From Ophiura sarsii (Eukaryota > Echinodermata > Ophiuroidea > Amphilepidida > Ophiuridae), in assembly GCA_035610835.1 (NCBI GenBank), contig CM069457.1:42697319-42761318 (forward strand): 64,000 nt of DNA, in the 5' to 3' direction. The notes under the pieces were generated by a model. The model did not search any database. It was not told where the DNA came from and saw only the letters and a program-made list of their open reading frames with translations. Numbering within the stretch: position 1 is the stretch's first letter; every line of letters begins with the position of its first letter. This document shows, one piece after another, positions 51,357 to 63,278 of the stretch. Made by a program: the position numbers and the translations under genes.

Positions 51357-51425
51357 GTTATTCCCCCGGCTGTCACGCGCGCGTCCAAGGTTCGATTCTG
51401 CTGAGGGACGCATCTTTTTTTGTAT
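51357..51425 (+). mobile_element. Degenerate tRNA-Asp-like sequence (SINE head or tRNA pseudogene)
   Basis: TGGTGTAACGG fits an A box and GGTTCGATTCT a B box; CTGTCAC between them is the anticodon loop of tRNA-Asp(GTC). Acceptor, anticodon and T stems do not pair properly, so a working tRNA is unlikely. Confidence 0.5.
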
Positions 51426-52455
51426 ATTACATTGTACTTTTTGATGTTCCATTATATTGTCTACTTACAATATCATAGTTTGTTTATTAACGAGACTCTT
51501 TTTTTCTTCTATTAATATTTTCCACTATATTTGTTCAATGAACATACATTATCACGATTTTCTTTTTTTGATTCGGCTGTTGTTATGTTCGTTCGTCTGG
51601 CTGTTCGTGATGTTTACTTTTACAAAACGATTGACTACAAATACAATTATCCATTAAAAGCCTACCAATTATGCAATACAAAACAAAAACGGCCTATATT
51701 AGTGCAGTATTATTGAATCAAAATATTAAGGAATGCTTTTCTACTACAAGATTCGCATTGTGTAGTATTTATGAACAATCTTGATTACACTATTTATTTG
51801 TCATAACACGACCGAATCACGAATACAACGCCATTTTGAATCATGTAACCTCGTAGTCACGGTCGCGTATCTAGATAGATACGTATGTTTTTATTACTGT
51901 ACTGAACTTTGCTGCCGCGCTACTATACTATACTATACTAAACAGAATTTTTTTCTTCGTAGAATGGTCTATTTTTGTCACCAAAATTAGTTCAATTGAC
52001 ATTATAATTTACTGTAAAATTGCATAAAATGAATAAAAATGAGAAATATACTAGGTATTTTGTGATATTATTACTAAAACATGATTTAACTTGTATACTT
52101 TTTCACCTGGAGCGGTGACGTCAGGAATCACGTGGCTTAAGTGTAAATATGGATGCGGCCGGAGCTCTGTTCAATTACAGCAGATCGACCGGGAAATTGA
52201 TTATTTTCTGCATTTTCATAGTTCTCGAGTTCATGAAACTCGCAACATTATAAATCTGTTTTATTTAGTATATCTTTTTACACGCCAAGATCCCTATATC
52301 TTTTGACCAATTCTGACAATCATCAATCATTTCCTCTCGGAGGAGTAGCATTTTGATTGAAAAATATTGACCATAGTGACCCCTTCTTGACCTTCGACCT
52401 GAAGGTTATTATTACTTTTTTATTGGCTTTTCAATGCGCACAGTATGTGTACTAG

Positions 52456-52760
52456 TATCGTCCGATACTGGAACACCCAGTATCATCCGATACTGGAACA
52501 CCCAGTATCATCCGATACTGGAACACCCAATATCGTCCGATACTGGTACAAAGTTAGTGTTCCAGTATCGGCCGATACTGACACATATAAAATGTTCCAG
52601 TATCGGGCGAACATAATTATGTACCAGTATCGTTCAATACTGGGACAAATCTTACTGGTATCATAAGTACCAGTATCGCACGATACTGGAACAGTGAAAT
52701 CGTACCGATATTGGCGACTTTTATGTTCCAGTATTGAACGATACTGGTATACCAGTATCT
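52456..52760. repeat. Cluster of CCAGTATCG-nn-CGATACTGG palindromes
   Basis: About nine palindromic units such as CAGTATCATCCGATACTGG, CCAGTATCGGCCGATACTG and CCAGTATCGCACGATACTGG. Spacing is about 28 bp in the first four (linker AACAC) and then variable. Both strands read open across much of it because the units are symmetric. Confidence 0.85.
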
Positions 52761-52799
52761 GGGACCTAAAGTACACTTTTTTCCCAGAACCCATTCGCT

Positions 52800-53890
52800 A
52801 ATCGCTATTATCTCATCGTCTTTTATGGCATCATAATGGCGCGTGGTACCGAATTGCCATGTAATCACATCGCCAGCGAATTTAATTCATTTCATATTTC
52901 ATAGTCACATTTTTGTTTGTTTTTGGATTACCCCCTATATATGTTATAAATCACCGTATGTAGTAATATTAGAACAATATTTTATTTCGTAATGTGTACA
53001 TCATCAGTATACAGTAATGTCCATGCCTCTGATGACATGTATCCGAATTTGTTACGTTTAAATGATTTATTAAGGGTGGCCAAATATATTTGTGAGCTCT
53101 GCTCTGATTTTGGATAACCCACCAATGTATGTAGTTAAAATTATTGTATATGTATTGTTGGTAAATAAAACTGAAACTGAAACTGATACTGATATTGAAC
53201 ACATTCTTGTTCGTATGGCTTGTTCCGTGTGATAAGCAGTGTTGCCATGTATTTGATGTGTGTAAGCAGCACATTTATCACATGGAGTAAAACCTTAGGT
53301 TTTGGGGAGTGTTGGCAAGTAGGGGTGAGCGGACAAGTGTATCTCTGATGTTTGTTGGTCTGCGGAATGCGGTTATGGGATGTTGTTCAAAAACCATCTT
53401 GTAATAGTCTGAAGACTGGAGAATCGGTAAGAATTTGAAGAGAGTATTACTGCCATCCTTGAAGTCATCTAATTAGCGGAGAGGGTAGAGTGCCTATTAG
53501 TATTCCGGTGTCCTATAATTACATAAGTTATTCTTAAGTTCTTAATTCTTCTTGGATTATTACATAATTTCGGCAACGGCGGTGGATCCGGGGGTGGGGG
53601 AGGGGGAGGGGGGGGGGGGGGCAAAGGGCCAGGGTGGCATGCCCCACACTTCTGGGTCTACATATAAAGTCATGAGTTAAAAAATGAGGACTGAAACAGC
53701 AATGCCTAAATGTATACACAAATCCTGGCATGTAAAGTTTGAGCCTTGAAACGGCTTAGAAATGCCCTCGGCGAGCCCCTGGGCCCACACCAAACTTTAA
53801 ACCGGTGTTCAACGCTAATATCTAGCTCAACTTAGGAAGAACTCTTTAATCTTCTGATCATCAGAACAAAACTTAAGACTTAACAATCAC
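52800..53890. other. Non-coding stretch with a poly-G run
   Basis: Nothing recognised except an AATAAAACTGAAACTGAAAC tract at about 53163 that resembles a retroelement 3' tail, and a G-rich run (53585-53622). Confidence 0.45.
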
Positions 53891-53896
53891 TCTTGA

Positions 53897-54127
53897 GCCC
53901 CTTCCACGCGGCAATTTGTTTACCTTTTTTTTAACCAACACTTTTTTTCAGAAATCTTTCCCAACTTTAAAGTATATTTCAGGCATGTTTGTAATTAATT
54001 TAAGGCATTTCTCATGGTTATTCAAAATGTGGTGATAAAATTCAATAACTTTGACATTTATGAAACATTTTGGGAAATGTTGGACTGTCGTTTGCAGACG
54101 ACTGAATGCCGATTGGAAAGTGTTAAG
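53897..54127. mobile_element. Family A MITE
   Basis: TTCCACGCGGC at the left, GCCGATTGGAAAGTGTTAA at the right, body as in 2030-2242. The outermost left bases are lost. Confidence 0.7.
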
Positions 54128-54530
54128 AAGAATCTTAACTTTAGTGCAATAGGGCAGAGAGCATGTGCCATCTAATTTCTGGGTGTATGGAGTTATTCTT
54201 TTCACTGGTTTTGTCACGCCTAAATATTGCCCATAGACACGGCCCCGAATCTAGTCATGAATATTGCCTATGGTCCAAACGTTGACACTTTCTCTATAGC
54301 CGGGCGAATAAAGACTCATACACAAAATGCCATTGTGCTTGTTTAATTTATTGTGAGTGCACTACATAATATAATAATTATTTGTCGGTCTAAGGAGTCC
54401 AGCAGAACTCAATTCACACTTCTTTAACCTTAGCCTAACAATGTTTTATTTTCACCTAACACTTGTCCTTACCCATCAGGTGAACCATTACATCTTAAGT
54501 TGTTGGTGGAATAGCAACACACAATATTGG

Positions 54531-56045
54531 GTGTCCCAAAAGTGTCGATAGGTTTTTTGAAAATTTGTAATATCTTGGTTAAAAAATCGCAGTATCAAAC
54601 TGAAAACATATTTGGATTGATACCGAAACAGACGCTGATACCTTTGGTCACATAACTCACAATACCAGCCAGGTGGGTGTAGCTAGTTGTTACATTAATG
54701 CCTTTCACGTGGATTTTGCAAAAAAATGCTACTTCTCACATTTCTACCCAAAACTTACATTAACTAATGCTCATAATAAGATCTATTGCAATATGAAATT
54801 TAAAAAGATCATCACGGAAAACATGTGTTCACTTTCTCTCTCCCTTCCTCCTTCCGTTCATTACACCCGCCCGCTTATATATTGTATACGCGTTTATAAG
54901 GAAGTGTCCCGGGGAAGTGCATATTTACAGATCAGAAAACTGTCTTGTGTACTTTTGCAACACATATAGCTGTTTTTGTACAGCGTGTCTAAAAAGTGGG
55001 TCCAAACAATGAAGAGCTTATAACTTAAAAGGTAGGCATAATGAAAGCTGCTTCATGTTTAGGGGTGTAAAGGTAAATATATGTAACGTCTTATTTGGTG
55101 AAATTGTGAGTCCAATCCGATGTCAACTTTTTGAAATACAAAGCTTTGAATAGAGCGTGGTCATAACCCGATTTTACCGATTTTATCAATTAACTACCCA
55201 TGTGTTGCATTTGTGTGTTGTGTTTAAATATTCCCTGCATGAAGTTTATTCTCTGCAATAACTTTATGTTTGGTCTAACTAAAAAGTACATTATAGTTCT
55301 GTTTACATTTGGGTGTCTGTTTCTTATCTGAATATTCAACAATAATAACATCAGAGAAATTGTCACCGCTTCTAAAATAGTTGACATATAGATTAATATC
55401 CCTTTCCTCTCTCCAAATAGGGATTTGACAATATGATAAAGATATTTGCAAATTAATATTACATTAAAATCACTTTCTTCTGAAGTTTTCTTAGGAGGTA
55501 ATACAAAGAATATATAATTTCTGTTGTTGGCAAGTATGCTGCCTTTGAATAACCGTATTTTTGTAAAGGTTGGTATTTCAAATTTAAATTGAAGTTATTG
55601 TGGATCAATATTCAGCATTACATAGAAATACTTATCCCAGACGCCCATATGTAAACTTTAAAATGAACTTAGTTTGACCAAACATAAAGTTATTTTAGAG
55701 ATTAAACTTCATGCAGGAAAATTTGCACATAACGCACATATTCAACGCATGGGTGAATTATTGTTAACATCAGAACAAAGGGTTCTGACTACGTTCTATT
55801 CAAAGCTTTGCTTCACACTAGATTGGTTTTACAAGTCTACCAATTAAGGTACTATCTACTTCAATATCCTACGTTTCCCACTTTTTTTAGTTATAAGCTC
55901 TCCAGTTTTTGGACCCAGTCTTTTTGGACATGCTGTAAGTGTTGGTATCAAAATTACAAGATTTCTCTCTCCAAACATGTTTTCAGTTATATATTTCAAT
56001 TTTTTTTAACGGAGAGATAAAACAGTATCGAAACTTTCGGGACAC
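54531..56045. mobile_element. 1.5-kb foldback element, nested ends
   Basis: Outer ends GTGTCCCAAAAGTGTCGATA and TATCGAAACTTTCGGGACAC. Inner ends near 54980 (ACAGCGTGTCTAAAAAGTGG) and 55930 (GTCTTTTTGGACATGCTGTA). Further in, CTTTATGTTTGGTCTAACTA faces GTTTGACCAAACATAAAG. No transposase. Confidence 0.8.
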
Positions 56046-56364
56046 GACTGTATACAGATATTAAATACAATTGAACATGATATATTATATGTTGCTAAAT
56101 GTTTTCATATAAAAGCAACACATGATGGTAGTGAAAATAGGGATATATGTTTGTTATGGCCTGCACTGACTGTTAGAAATGTCCGTAAAATTACGAATTC
56201 CGTAAATGAAATACGAAATATTCCGTATTGTTTCCAAACAAATACGGAATCGTTCCGTAAAGCATAATGCTAATTAGTTGATCGACCGAACACCCCACGC
56301 CCAACAAGTACACATAAAATAGGACACACACATATTCTTATCCCACCCACAACCGTGTACACCT

Positions 56365-56590
56365 ATAGACGTTATTCGTAATTGGCGATTTCAGGCTAAA
56401 GAGGGAGACATACTCGATGTAACGTCACTGATCATAACGAAGGCGAGGCCAATCGTGGTAAATTACGTCACTTGTGACGTAATTTGACGTAATTTACCAC
56501 GATTGGCCTCGCTTTCGTTATGATTAGTGACATCACATCGAGTATGTCTCCCTCTTTAGCCTGAAATCGCCAATTACGAATAACGTCTAT
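56365..56590. mobile_element. Near-perfect 226-bp palindromic MITE
   Basis: ATAGACGTTATTCGTAATTG...ACCACGATTGGCC at the left is matched base for base, with few exceptions, by the right arm ending CAATTACGAATAACGTCTAT. The centre is GACGTAATTTGACG around ACTTGTG. Confidence 0.92.
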
Positions 56591-57386
56591 TAAACTCATC
56601 GTAAGGTTCCGTTTAAATGTTACGGAATGAAAAGATGTGTCCAGAAATCTTGCTGCAAGAATACGGAACGTTAATTTTCGTCCGGCAGAACAATTTTCGG
56701 ACTTTTTTATTTTATAATTTGATCATGATGATGGGATACGAATTTCAAATGGATGTATCCTAATGTGTAAGTATTTGGGTGGGTGTGATTGGTTGTATTC
56801 CTAGGTTCCAGGGATACATTGTGCGAGTATACTCAATATTGAGGTTTATGCACAGTATAGGTAGATGATGATGATGATGATAGCATTATATGTTTTTCGG
56901 AACGGCTATGGGTCATTACCAACAGAGAAGTTTGTGGAGATATGCCGAGATCGGCGATCTGCCGAATCAAACCGCGGGAAAATCCCGGAAGCGGAAGTCC
57001 AAAAGACCGCGAAAAGGTATGAGCGCGCCGAACTCATAAAGGACAAACTTCCAGCAGTCAACTTTTCTCCTGGCATGCGCGTCAGAAAACGTAATTATAA
57101 CGTCACATTGGGAGTGTGAAACCAATACCTTAGACAGGTTGAATACAAAGACTGTGCACATATTGTAACGACCCTTGACCTTGATATGGACAGTGAATCA
57201 TGCAATTGATCTTGTTTGTGTAAAGCGTTATAGTTACTTTTCTGAAACAAAATCAACAAAATCGTCATGAAAATAAGGAAAATGTGATAAGTTTTGTAAC
57301 GCGACCCTTTTTCACCATTCACAAATACAAGACTGGTCAACATGATACATTTTGTTGTTGTTGTTGTTGAACAATAATGAAAATAG

Positions 57387-58143
57387 TTGGCATTAGTGTA
57401 GTAGAGGACACCTGAACTATAAAGGGATTAAATGAATACATATCAACAAATACAAACATTCTAAAGTACTTTTTCACATAAACAACATTTCAACATTCCA
57501 AATCTGTTTTTCGAGAGAAAAAAGTCCTAATTGTTCACCAAAATAATAAGGGGAAACTGGCGAAAATCACTCCTTTTCCCGATCACATTCGAACCCAGAG
57601 ATCGCACATTTAATTCTGATTAGATATTCAATTCTCCCAACATGAACAGCGAATACGAACAGTTCTACCATACTGCGTCAACTTTTCAACCAATCAGAGA
57701 TCGCGTAAAAAGATTCTTGGGCTCGAGAATTTAAACCAAGATGGCGGCCAGCGCTGTTTTCATGCACGATTTATCGCTTTTATTTCACTTTTTTGACATA
57801 AATCCTGGCAAAATATGAACATTTTTAAAATTATTTTCTTGCAACGAATTGTAAACTGCATCCAATCATGTAAGTTTTTGCATTTGTAATCACGTTTTTA
57901 TTGTTCAAAATGAAATTTTTCTGCATACAAATTGTTGTTTTTCATGTAACATTTTAAACCTTGTTGTTTTACCCCTTAATTTCCCTCAAAACTCAAAGCC
58001 CTGCCCTCTTTCCAAAAATTAAACCTTGTACCATAGAGGGTTGGGGAGCTTGCTTGTTAAAATTGTTTTGATGCTTTAGAATAATAATAAAGTTACTTTT
58101 AATCCCTATATAGCTCAGGTGTCCTCTCCTACACTAATGCCAA
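57387..58143. mobile_element. 757-bp TIR element flanked by a direct repeat
   Basis: TTGGCATTAGTGTAGTAGAG...GACACCTGAAC at the left; the right arm is its inverse, ending CACTAATGCCAA (about 45 bp). On both sides lies a direct repeat (57320-57385 and 58278-58335: ACAAATACAAGACTGGTCAA, GAACAATAATGAAA). The interior contains ACCAAGATGGCGGCCAGC, a YY1-like site, but no ORF. Confidence 0.8.
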
Positions 58144-58362
58144 ATATTTCTTAATCCAAGAACGGTAATAAATAATTATAGGATATATCTATTTTTAAAT
58201 TTGGGATTTTCTCCAAACAAGGGAATTGGATTGTTAGTGCACATGGGACCATTATTTGGACAATAATCTATATTTATCCATAAATACAAGACTAGTCAAC
58301 ATGAATACAACTTTTTTCGAACAATAATGAAACTATTACTATATAATACAGTGGAATACATT

Positions 58363-59313
58363 GTACAGGACGTGTCAAAATTGTCCCATGTGAAACACAT
58401 TTTGGACAGGAAAGATATGAATGAAATAGTAATATTCATGTTCCATTATGTTCCCATCCCTTAACACTTTTGGACCGGTGATTTTGACATTTCGCCAATA
58501 ATAAATCATCTCAAATGTTGTCAACCGCTGACTATGTGGTCCGATTTAAGAATTATGAAGGTTAGTTTATGCAATCTTTAATGTGTCATAACAGTTTTTG
58601 CTGTCTATTTTGGAGCTTTCATTATCAACTTTTGGAAATTCTACTCGGGCATGTCGAATTCAGCTTTGGCCACTTGTCAAGGGCAGAGACCTTGGTTAAG
58701 AATCGTAATTGAACATAATCCATAGCATCAATAATGATCTATCTACTAAATGTTGATAGTTAGTTAAATTTGACCATCAGAAAAACTATTTTCATCCATA
58801 TTATAGCTATGACAAACAACAACATTTGTGAATATGCATTTTAATACTTTCCACGCGACTATTAGTTTAAGCATAATTATACAAAACAGATTTTTCAGAA
58901 ATATTTGCCAACTTTCAAAGTCTTACATCATGAATTACTGAACCAATACTTGGAGATGACATAAAATAATGTTGACATTTTTGAAAAATTTTGAGACATT
59001 TTGGAACTGTCGTCTGCAGTACATTTATATTTAAATATTAAATAGAGTTATCCTATAAATCTTGATTTTTTGTTGAAAATCTAATTCTAGTTCCAAAGTC
59101 ATGAAAGTGGCCTAAGTGGGGAAGTACCCTCTTGTTGCTGAATTGATCATATCTCGGGAGTTAGGGGTCAACTATATTGGGATACATTTTTATAGAGAGC
59201 TATTATAATAGGATTTATTAGGAATAATTGTTTTAAGCAAACATTATGGGATGTATTTTTTAATTATATATGTCCCCAACATGTGTCTCTTTTTAGACAC
59301 GCCCTGTATGTAC
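58363..59313. mobile_element. TIR element (GTACAGG-CGTGTC ends) with a family A copy inside
   Basis: Left GTACAGGACGTGTCAAAATT, right TTTAGACACGCCCTGTATGT. A family A MITE without its right end lies at 58843-59020. Confidence 0.6.
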
Positions 59314-61773
59314 ATTTATTCCACGAATCTAACACCACATGAAATAACAAAGTTACAACATTTTTTTTATATGGACAATTAACCATGACATTTCATTTTA
59401 GATAGCTTATAAAGCAACGTATTAAGGAGGCTGTTAACCCTAAAAAACAACTTTTTGGTACTTGTTGATCAACATTTTGAAAACTAAAAAAATGTATGTA
59501 AAAATATGATTTTGATGCAATTTCAGCATTATTTACCAAAAACTGATTTTGCTACGTTTGTAGCTAATGTTGAGCAGAAGAAATGATTGTTTTGGTGAGA
59601 ATTTAAACAATCACCATTTTTAGTAAAATTTGATACCAAAAATGGATTCTCCGACTCATTTCCTTTCCAAAATGTATACTTTCGTATACATCACATTAAG
59701 AGTCTATGCCTGAGAGAATAGGATGATATGACAAAATCTAGGAACATGAAGGTTGTCCAATATTGTTCATATATAGTTTGCTGGGTACAGTTGATGAAAG
59801 ATTCAGGTTGACAAAGTTTGAAAATTCTGACCCCCCTGACTTGGATTTTCTGCCCCATGGCATTTTAGCCCCATTTTGAGCCATAAAATCATATAAAATC
59901 GTTTAAATTGTCTCTGTTTCTAAAGGCACAAAATGGGATTCTTTGCATCAACTGATTTTTGAATCCAGTCTATATATCATTGATATACAGCATTGGTATT
60001 GTGTAGATTCAACCAAAAATCACCCACCTCATTCTGAATTACGAGGGGGGTCACAGAAAAAAGTGCCCCTACGAGGCATTGATTTTTGTGACGAAAAAGG
60101 GGCCATCTTTAAATGTGAATAGGATTTTATCCCAGCAGTGAATTGAAAAATTTCTTTCATAGCCGAATAGCCAAATCACTTGTCTCTTCAGAAAACGTAA
60201 ATCTGTTCTGGGAAAATGGTTTCTAGATACACCCAATGCAGTGTTTCTATAAGGCATTTTAGACATTTTAAAACAATTGAAGATATATGATTTATTTGAG
60301 ATATTGTTGTAATACAGGAATGTAATTCAATCAAATAGGTCACAGACTTTAAGAATATATTTATATTTGTATCTAAATGATTGTTTCTAGACAGAAAATA
60401 TTGTTGAAGTGTTTTGAAATAAGATATTGAACTGTTTTGATTTTAAAAGGTTACTTAAACCATACATTGCTGCTTCTGAGCAGCGATAGCTTTATTCCAA
60501 AGTCTCTCACATCAGAGAATTGAAGCAAAGGTTTGTGTAATCAAAGGTAATGGTCTTTTGAAGCAATCAGTGTTTCTAGATTGTATAGTAATATAAATTA
60601 GACACAATAGTTTGCTTAGAATAGGTCAGGTTCAAATACTAATAGCCTACGTCAATCAGTTTTTTACATCATTAGTTTTAAATGCATTGATCCTAGTGTC
60701 AATCATACTGGAAATGTGGAAGGGTAAAAAAGTGTTTCTATTTTATAGTATTTTTTTCCAAACGGGAGGATGACTGATCCATGGGTGGTGTGTGCTATAA
60801 TAGATATTATACAAATATATACTGCCATGAGAGACTCTGGTTGCCCCGAAGCTAAATAGCCTATTGCAGTCACCGAGGGACCATAGTTTTAATCCAGAGA
60901 CTCGAATAAAGGCAGTATATATTTGTTTTATACGTCATTCATATATTTCTAGTTCCATAAAGTTCAAATTCAAAAATCATCCGGTAAGTTCCAATCTTCA
61001 TCAGTTAAAAAGCTTTAAAAGTTCAATTCAAAGGCAGTGCATCGAACGATCGTCACGCTGCGCCCGGGGATGCAATCGTGCGCCCTCTCGCGTCACGCGG
61101 AGTACAACGCCGCGTGAAACTACCGGCGGGTGCGCCGTAAATAGTCTTCTTGGGAGCCATACATAGTACTTTTGGGAGCCGTAAATAGTACTTTTGGCAA
61201 AATAGCGTGTTTATTTTTGATCATGTGACCCACTTTTAACCAATCAATGAACAAGAATATATGAATGACGTATATAATCTACTATCGGGACTATAACAAT
61301 TGGACTATGACAATTGAATATACATTATCACCCTTGATATAAATGTATATCTATAGATGCAATAGGACAAAGTGTTTCTATATAGTAGAGGCACAATTCC
61401 CATCATTATCCCAATAAAATAACTAGGGCAAAAGTTAGTCTCATAGATAGATAGATAGATGGGAAATGCATCACTTTCTAGTTTGATTTTATCTTGTCTA
61501 ATTTTCTTCTAGTAACAGGTGTTTTAACTATGGGGCAATAGCCTACTATTTGGGCTACCACATTTTTTTAATAACAAGATGGTGAATGAGATGTCACACA
61601 AACAATATTTAGAATTTGTGTGGACCAGCTAGGTCTACTTATAGTATACTGATCTTTGGCAAACCATGCACAACTACAGCAGCCTTGATATCAGAGGGAC
61701 CAAGCATGGTGTGTTAGGCATCATCATCTACATGACTCATGTTCACCAGTTATTGGATATTATGAATAAGAAA

Positions 61774-63278
61774 ATTAGTCGGGTATGGGGTTACCGACCA
61801 GTGCACCCCACCCACCCCACAGGACTCCCCCAAACCAACTTTTTGACTTACTTTCATGGTCCTAAAACATATTCAGGATGTTACCAAATATATTTTGGTA
61901 CGTTAAGGGGTTATTCAAGATGCCGTCCAAAATGGCCGCCATATTATGGCAATTAAAATGTATGGTAAAAGTATAGTTTTAAAAGTGGAATGTATGTATT
62001 TAGACCACTAGACACTCATATCCAGGACTTTTGCTTTGTTAACACACCTAAATCCAAGATGGCCGCTAAAATGGCTGCCAAAAATGTTAACATTCTATAA
62101 ATTGGCATATGAACCAACATGTATGATCAGATCTACAGCCACTAAGCTTTATCGTAGACATATTATAGTGAATGCTGTCCCATTAGATTTGGGGGTATTG
62201 GTATTACATAGTTTTACAAAACAATTGTTTTAGGTAATTTAATATCAAATTAATCATTTTGGCAGCCATTTTGGAAAGTGATACAGAATCAGAATTGTCA
62301 CAGAGGTGGGCCTTATCAGTTTAGAACATACTAGTTGGTGAATTTGATGTAATATACACTTACACTCACAATCTATTTTGGATTACCATACACTCATGTA
62401 GACTATATGTACATGTACAGCGGCCATTTTGGTGGCCATCTTGGATTTAAAGTACATTGTTACAATGCAAATATACTGGATAGGAGTTACTAGTGGTCTA
62501 ATACATACATGTACATCCCAATGTTAAAACTATAATTTCATCATACAAGTTGGTTATGTTATCCCATTTTATGGAATTCCGACAATTAGTTCAGTCATTA
62601 TGGGACCTATTTTGGTGGCCATTTTGGATTATTAAGTATGTTAACAAATCAAAACATATTAGATATGAGTTACTAGTACATACCAGTTACTAATACATAC
62701 ATCCCATCACTAAAACTATATTTTCATGATACATTTTGGTTAATATTATCCCATTTTACTGAATTCAAAATTGGTTCAGTCATTTTGGGACCCATTTTGG
62801 GCGCCATTTTGGATTTTTAACTATGATAACAAAGCAAAATACTGGACATGAGTTACTAGTGGTCTAACACATACACCCCCTCCTTAAAACTATACTCTGA
62901 TCATACATGTTGGTTCATATTATGCCAATTTATGAAATTTTACCATTTTTGGCGGCCATTTTGGCGGCCATCTTGGATTTAGGTGTGTCAACAAAGCAAA
63001 CGTTCTGGATATGAGAGTGTAGTGGTCTAATTCATACATCCCACTATTAAAACTATACTTTCACCATACATTTTTATTGCTATATGTCATTTTATGAGAT
63101 CTGACCAGTTCTGGCGGCCATTTTGGACGCCATCTTGACTAATCCCTTGGCATAGCAAAATTATTTTTGGTAACATTCTGAATATGTTTTAGAACCATGA
63201 AAGTAAGTAAAAAAGTTGATTTGGGGGAGTCCTGGAGAGAAGGGGGTTTACGGTAACCCCTGTATATACCCGACTAAT
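61774..63278. mobile_element. Inner TIR element carrying a YY1-like satellite
   Basis: Ends ATTAGTCGGGTAT and ATACCCGACTAAT, then inverted AGGACTCCCCCAAACCAACT / AAGTTGATTTGGGGGAGTCC and ACTTTCATGGTCCTAAAACA / its inverse. The middle is filled by the satellite 61921-63140. Confidence 0.8.
61921..63140. repeat. Satellite of about 180 bp with GGCGGCCATTTTGG cores, first unit inverted
   Basis: Six or so units, each with one or two GGCGGCCAT/ATGGCCGCC cores, then TGTTAACAAAGCAAA, ATGAGTTACTAGTGGTCTAA, ACATACATCCCA, TTAAAACTATA and CATACATGTTGGTT. The unit at 61921-62080 runs opposite to the rest. Confidence 0.82.

Noticed and set aside
51357..51425. Functional tRNA-Asp gene
   Set aside because: The anticodon loop and A/B boxes are recognisable, but acceptor, anticodon and T stems do not pair.
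52434..52868. CRISPR-like array
   Set aside because: Palindromic repeats are close together, linkers are short and similar, no cas genes exist, and the DNA is eukaryotic.
54673..54969. 98-codon plus-strand ORF as a gene
   Set aside because: Lies wholly inside the foldback element 54531-56045 and shows no recognisable domain.
57739..57818. Start of a gene at ACCAAGATGGCGGCC
   Set aside because: Good start context, but the frame closes after about 26 codons, shows no donor in an obvious place and lies inside a TIR element; more likely a YY1-like site.
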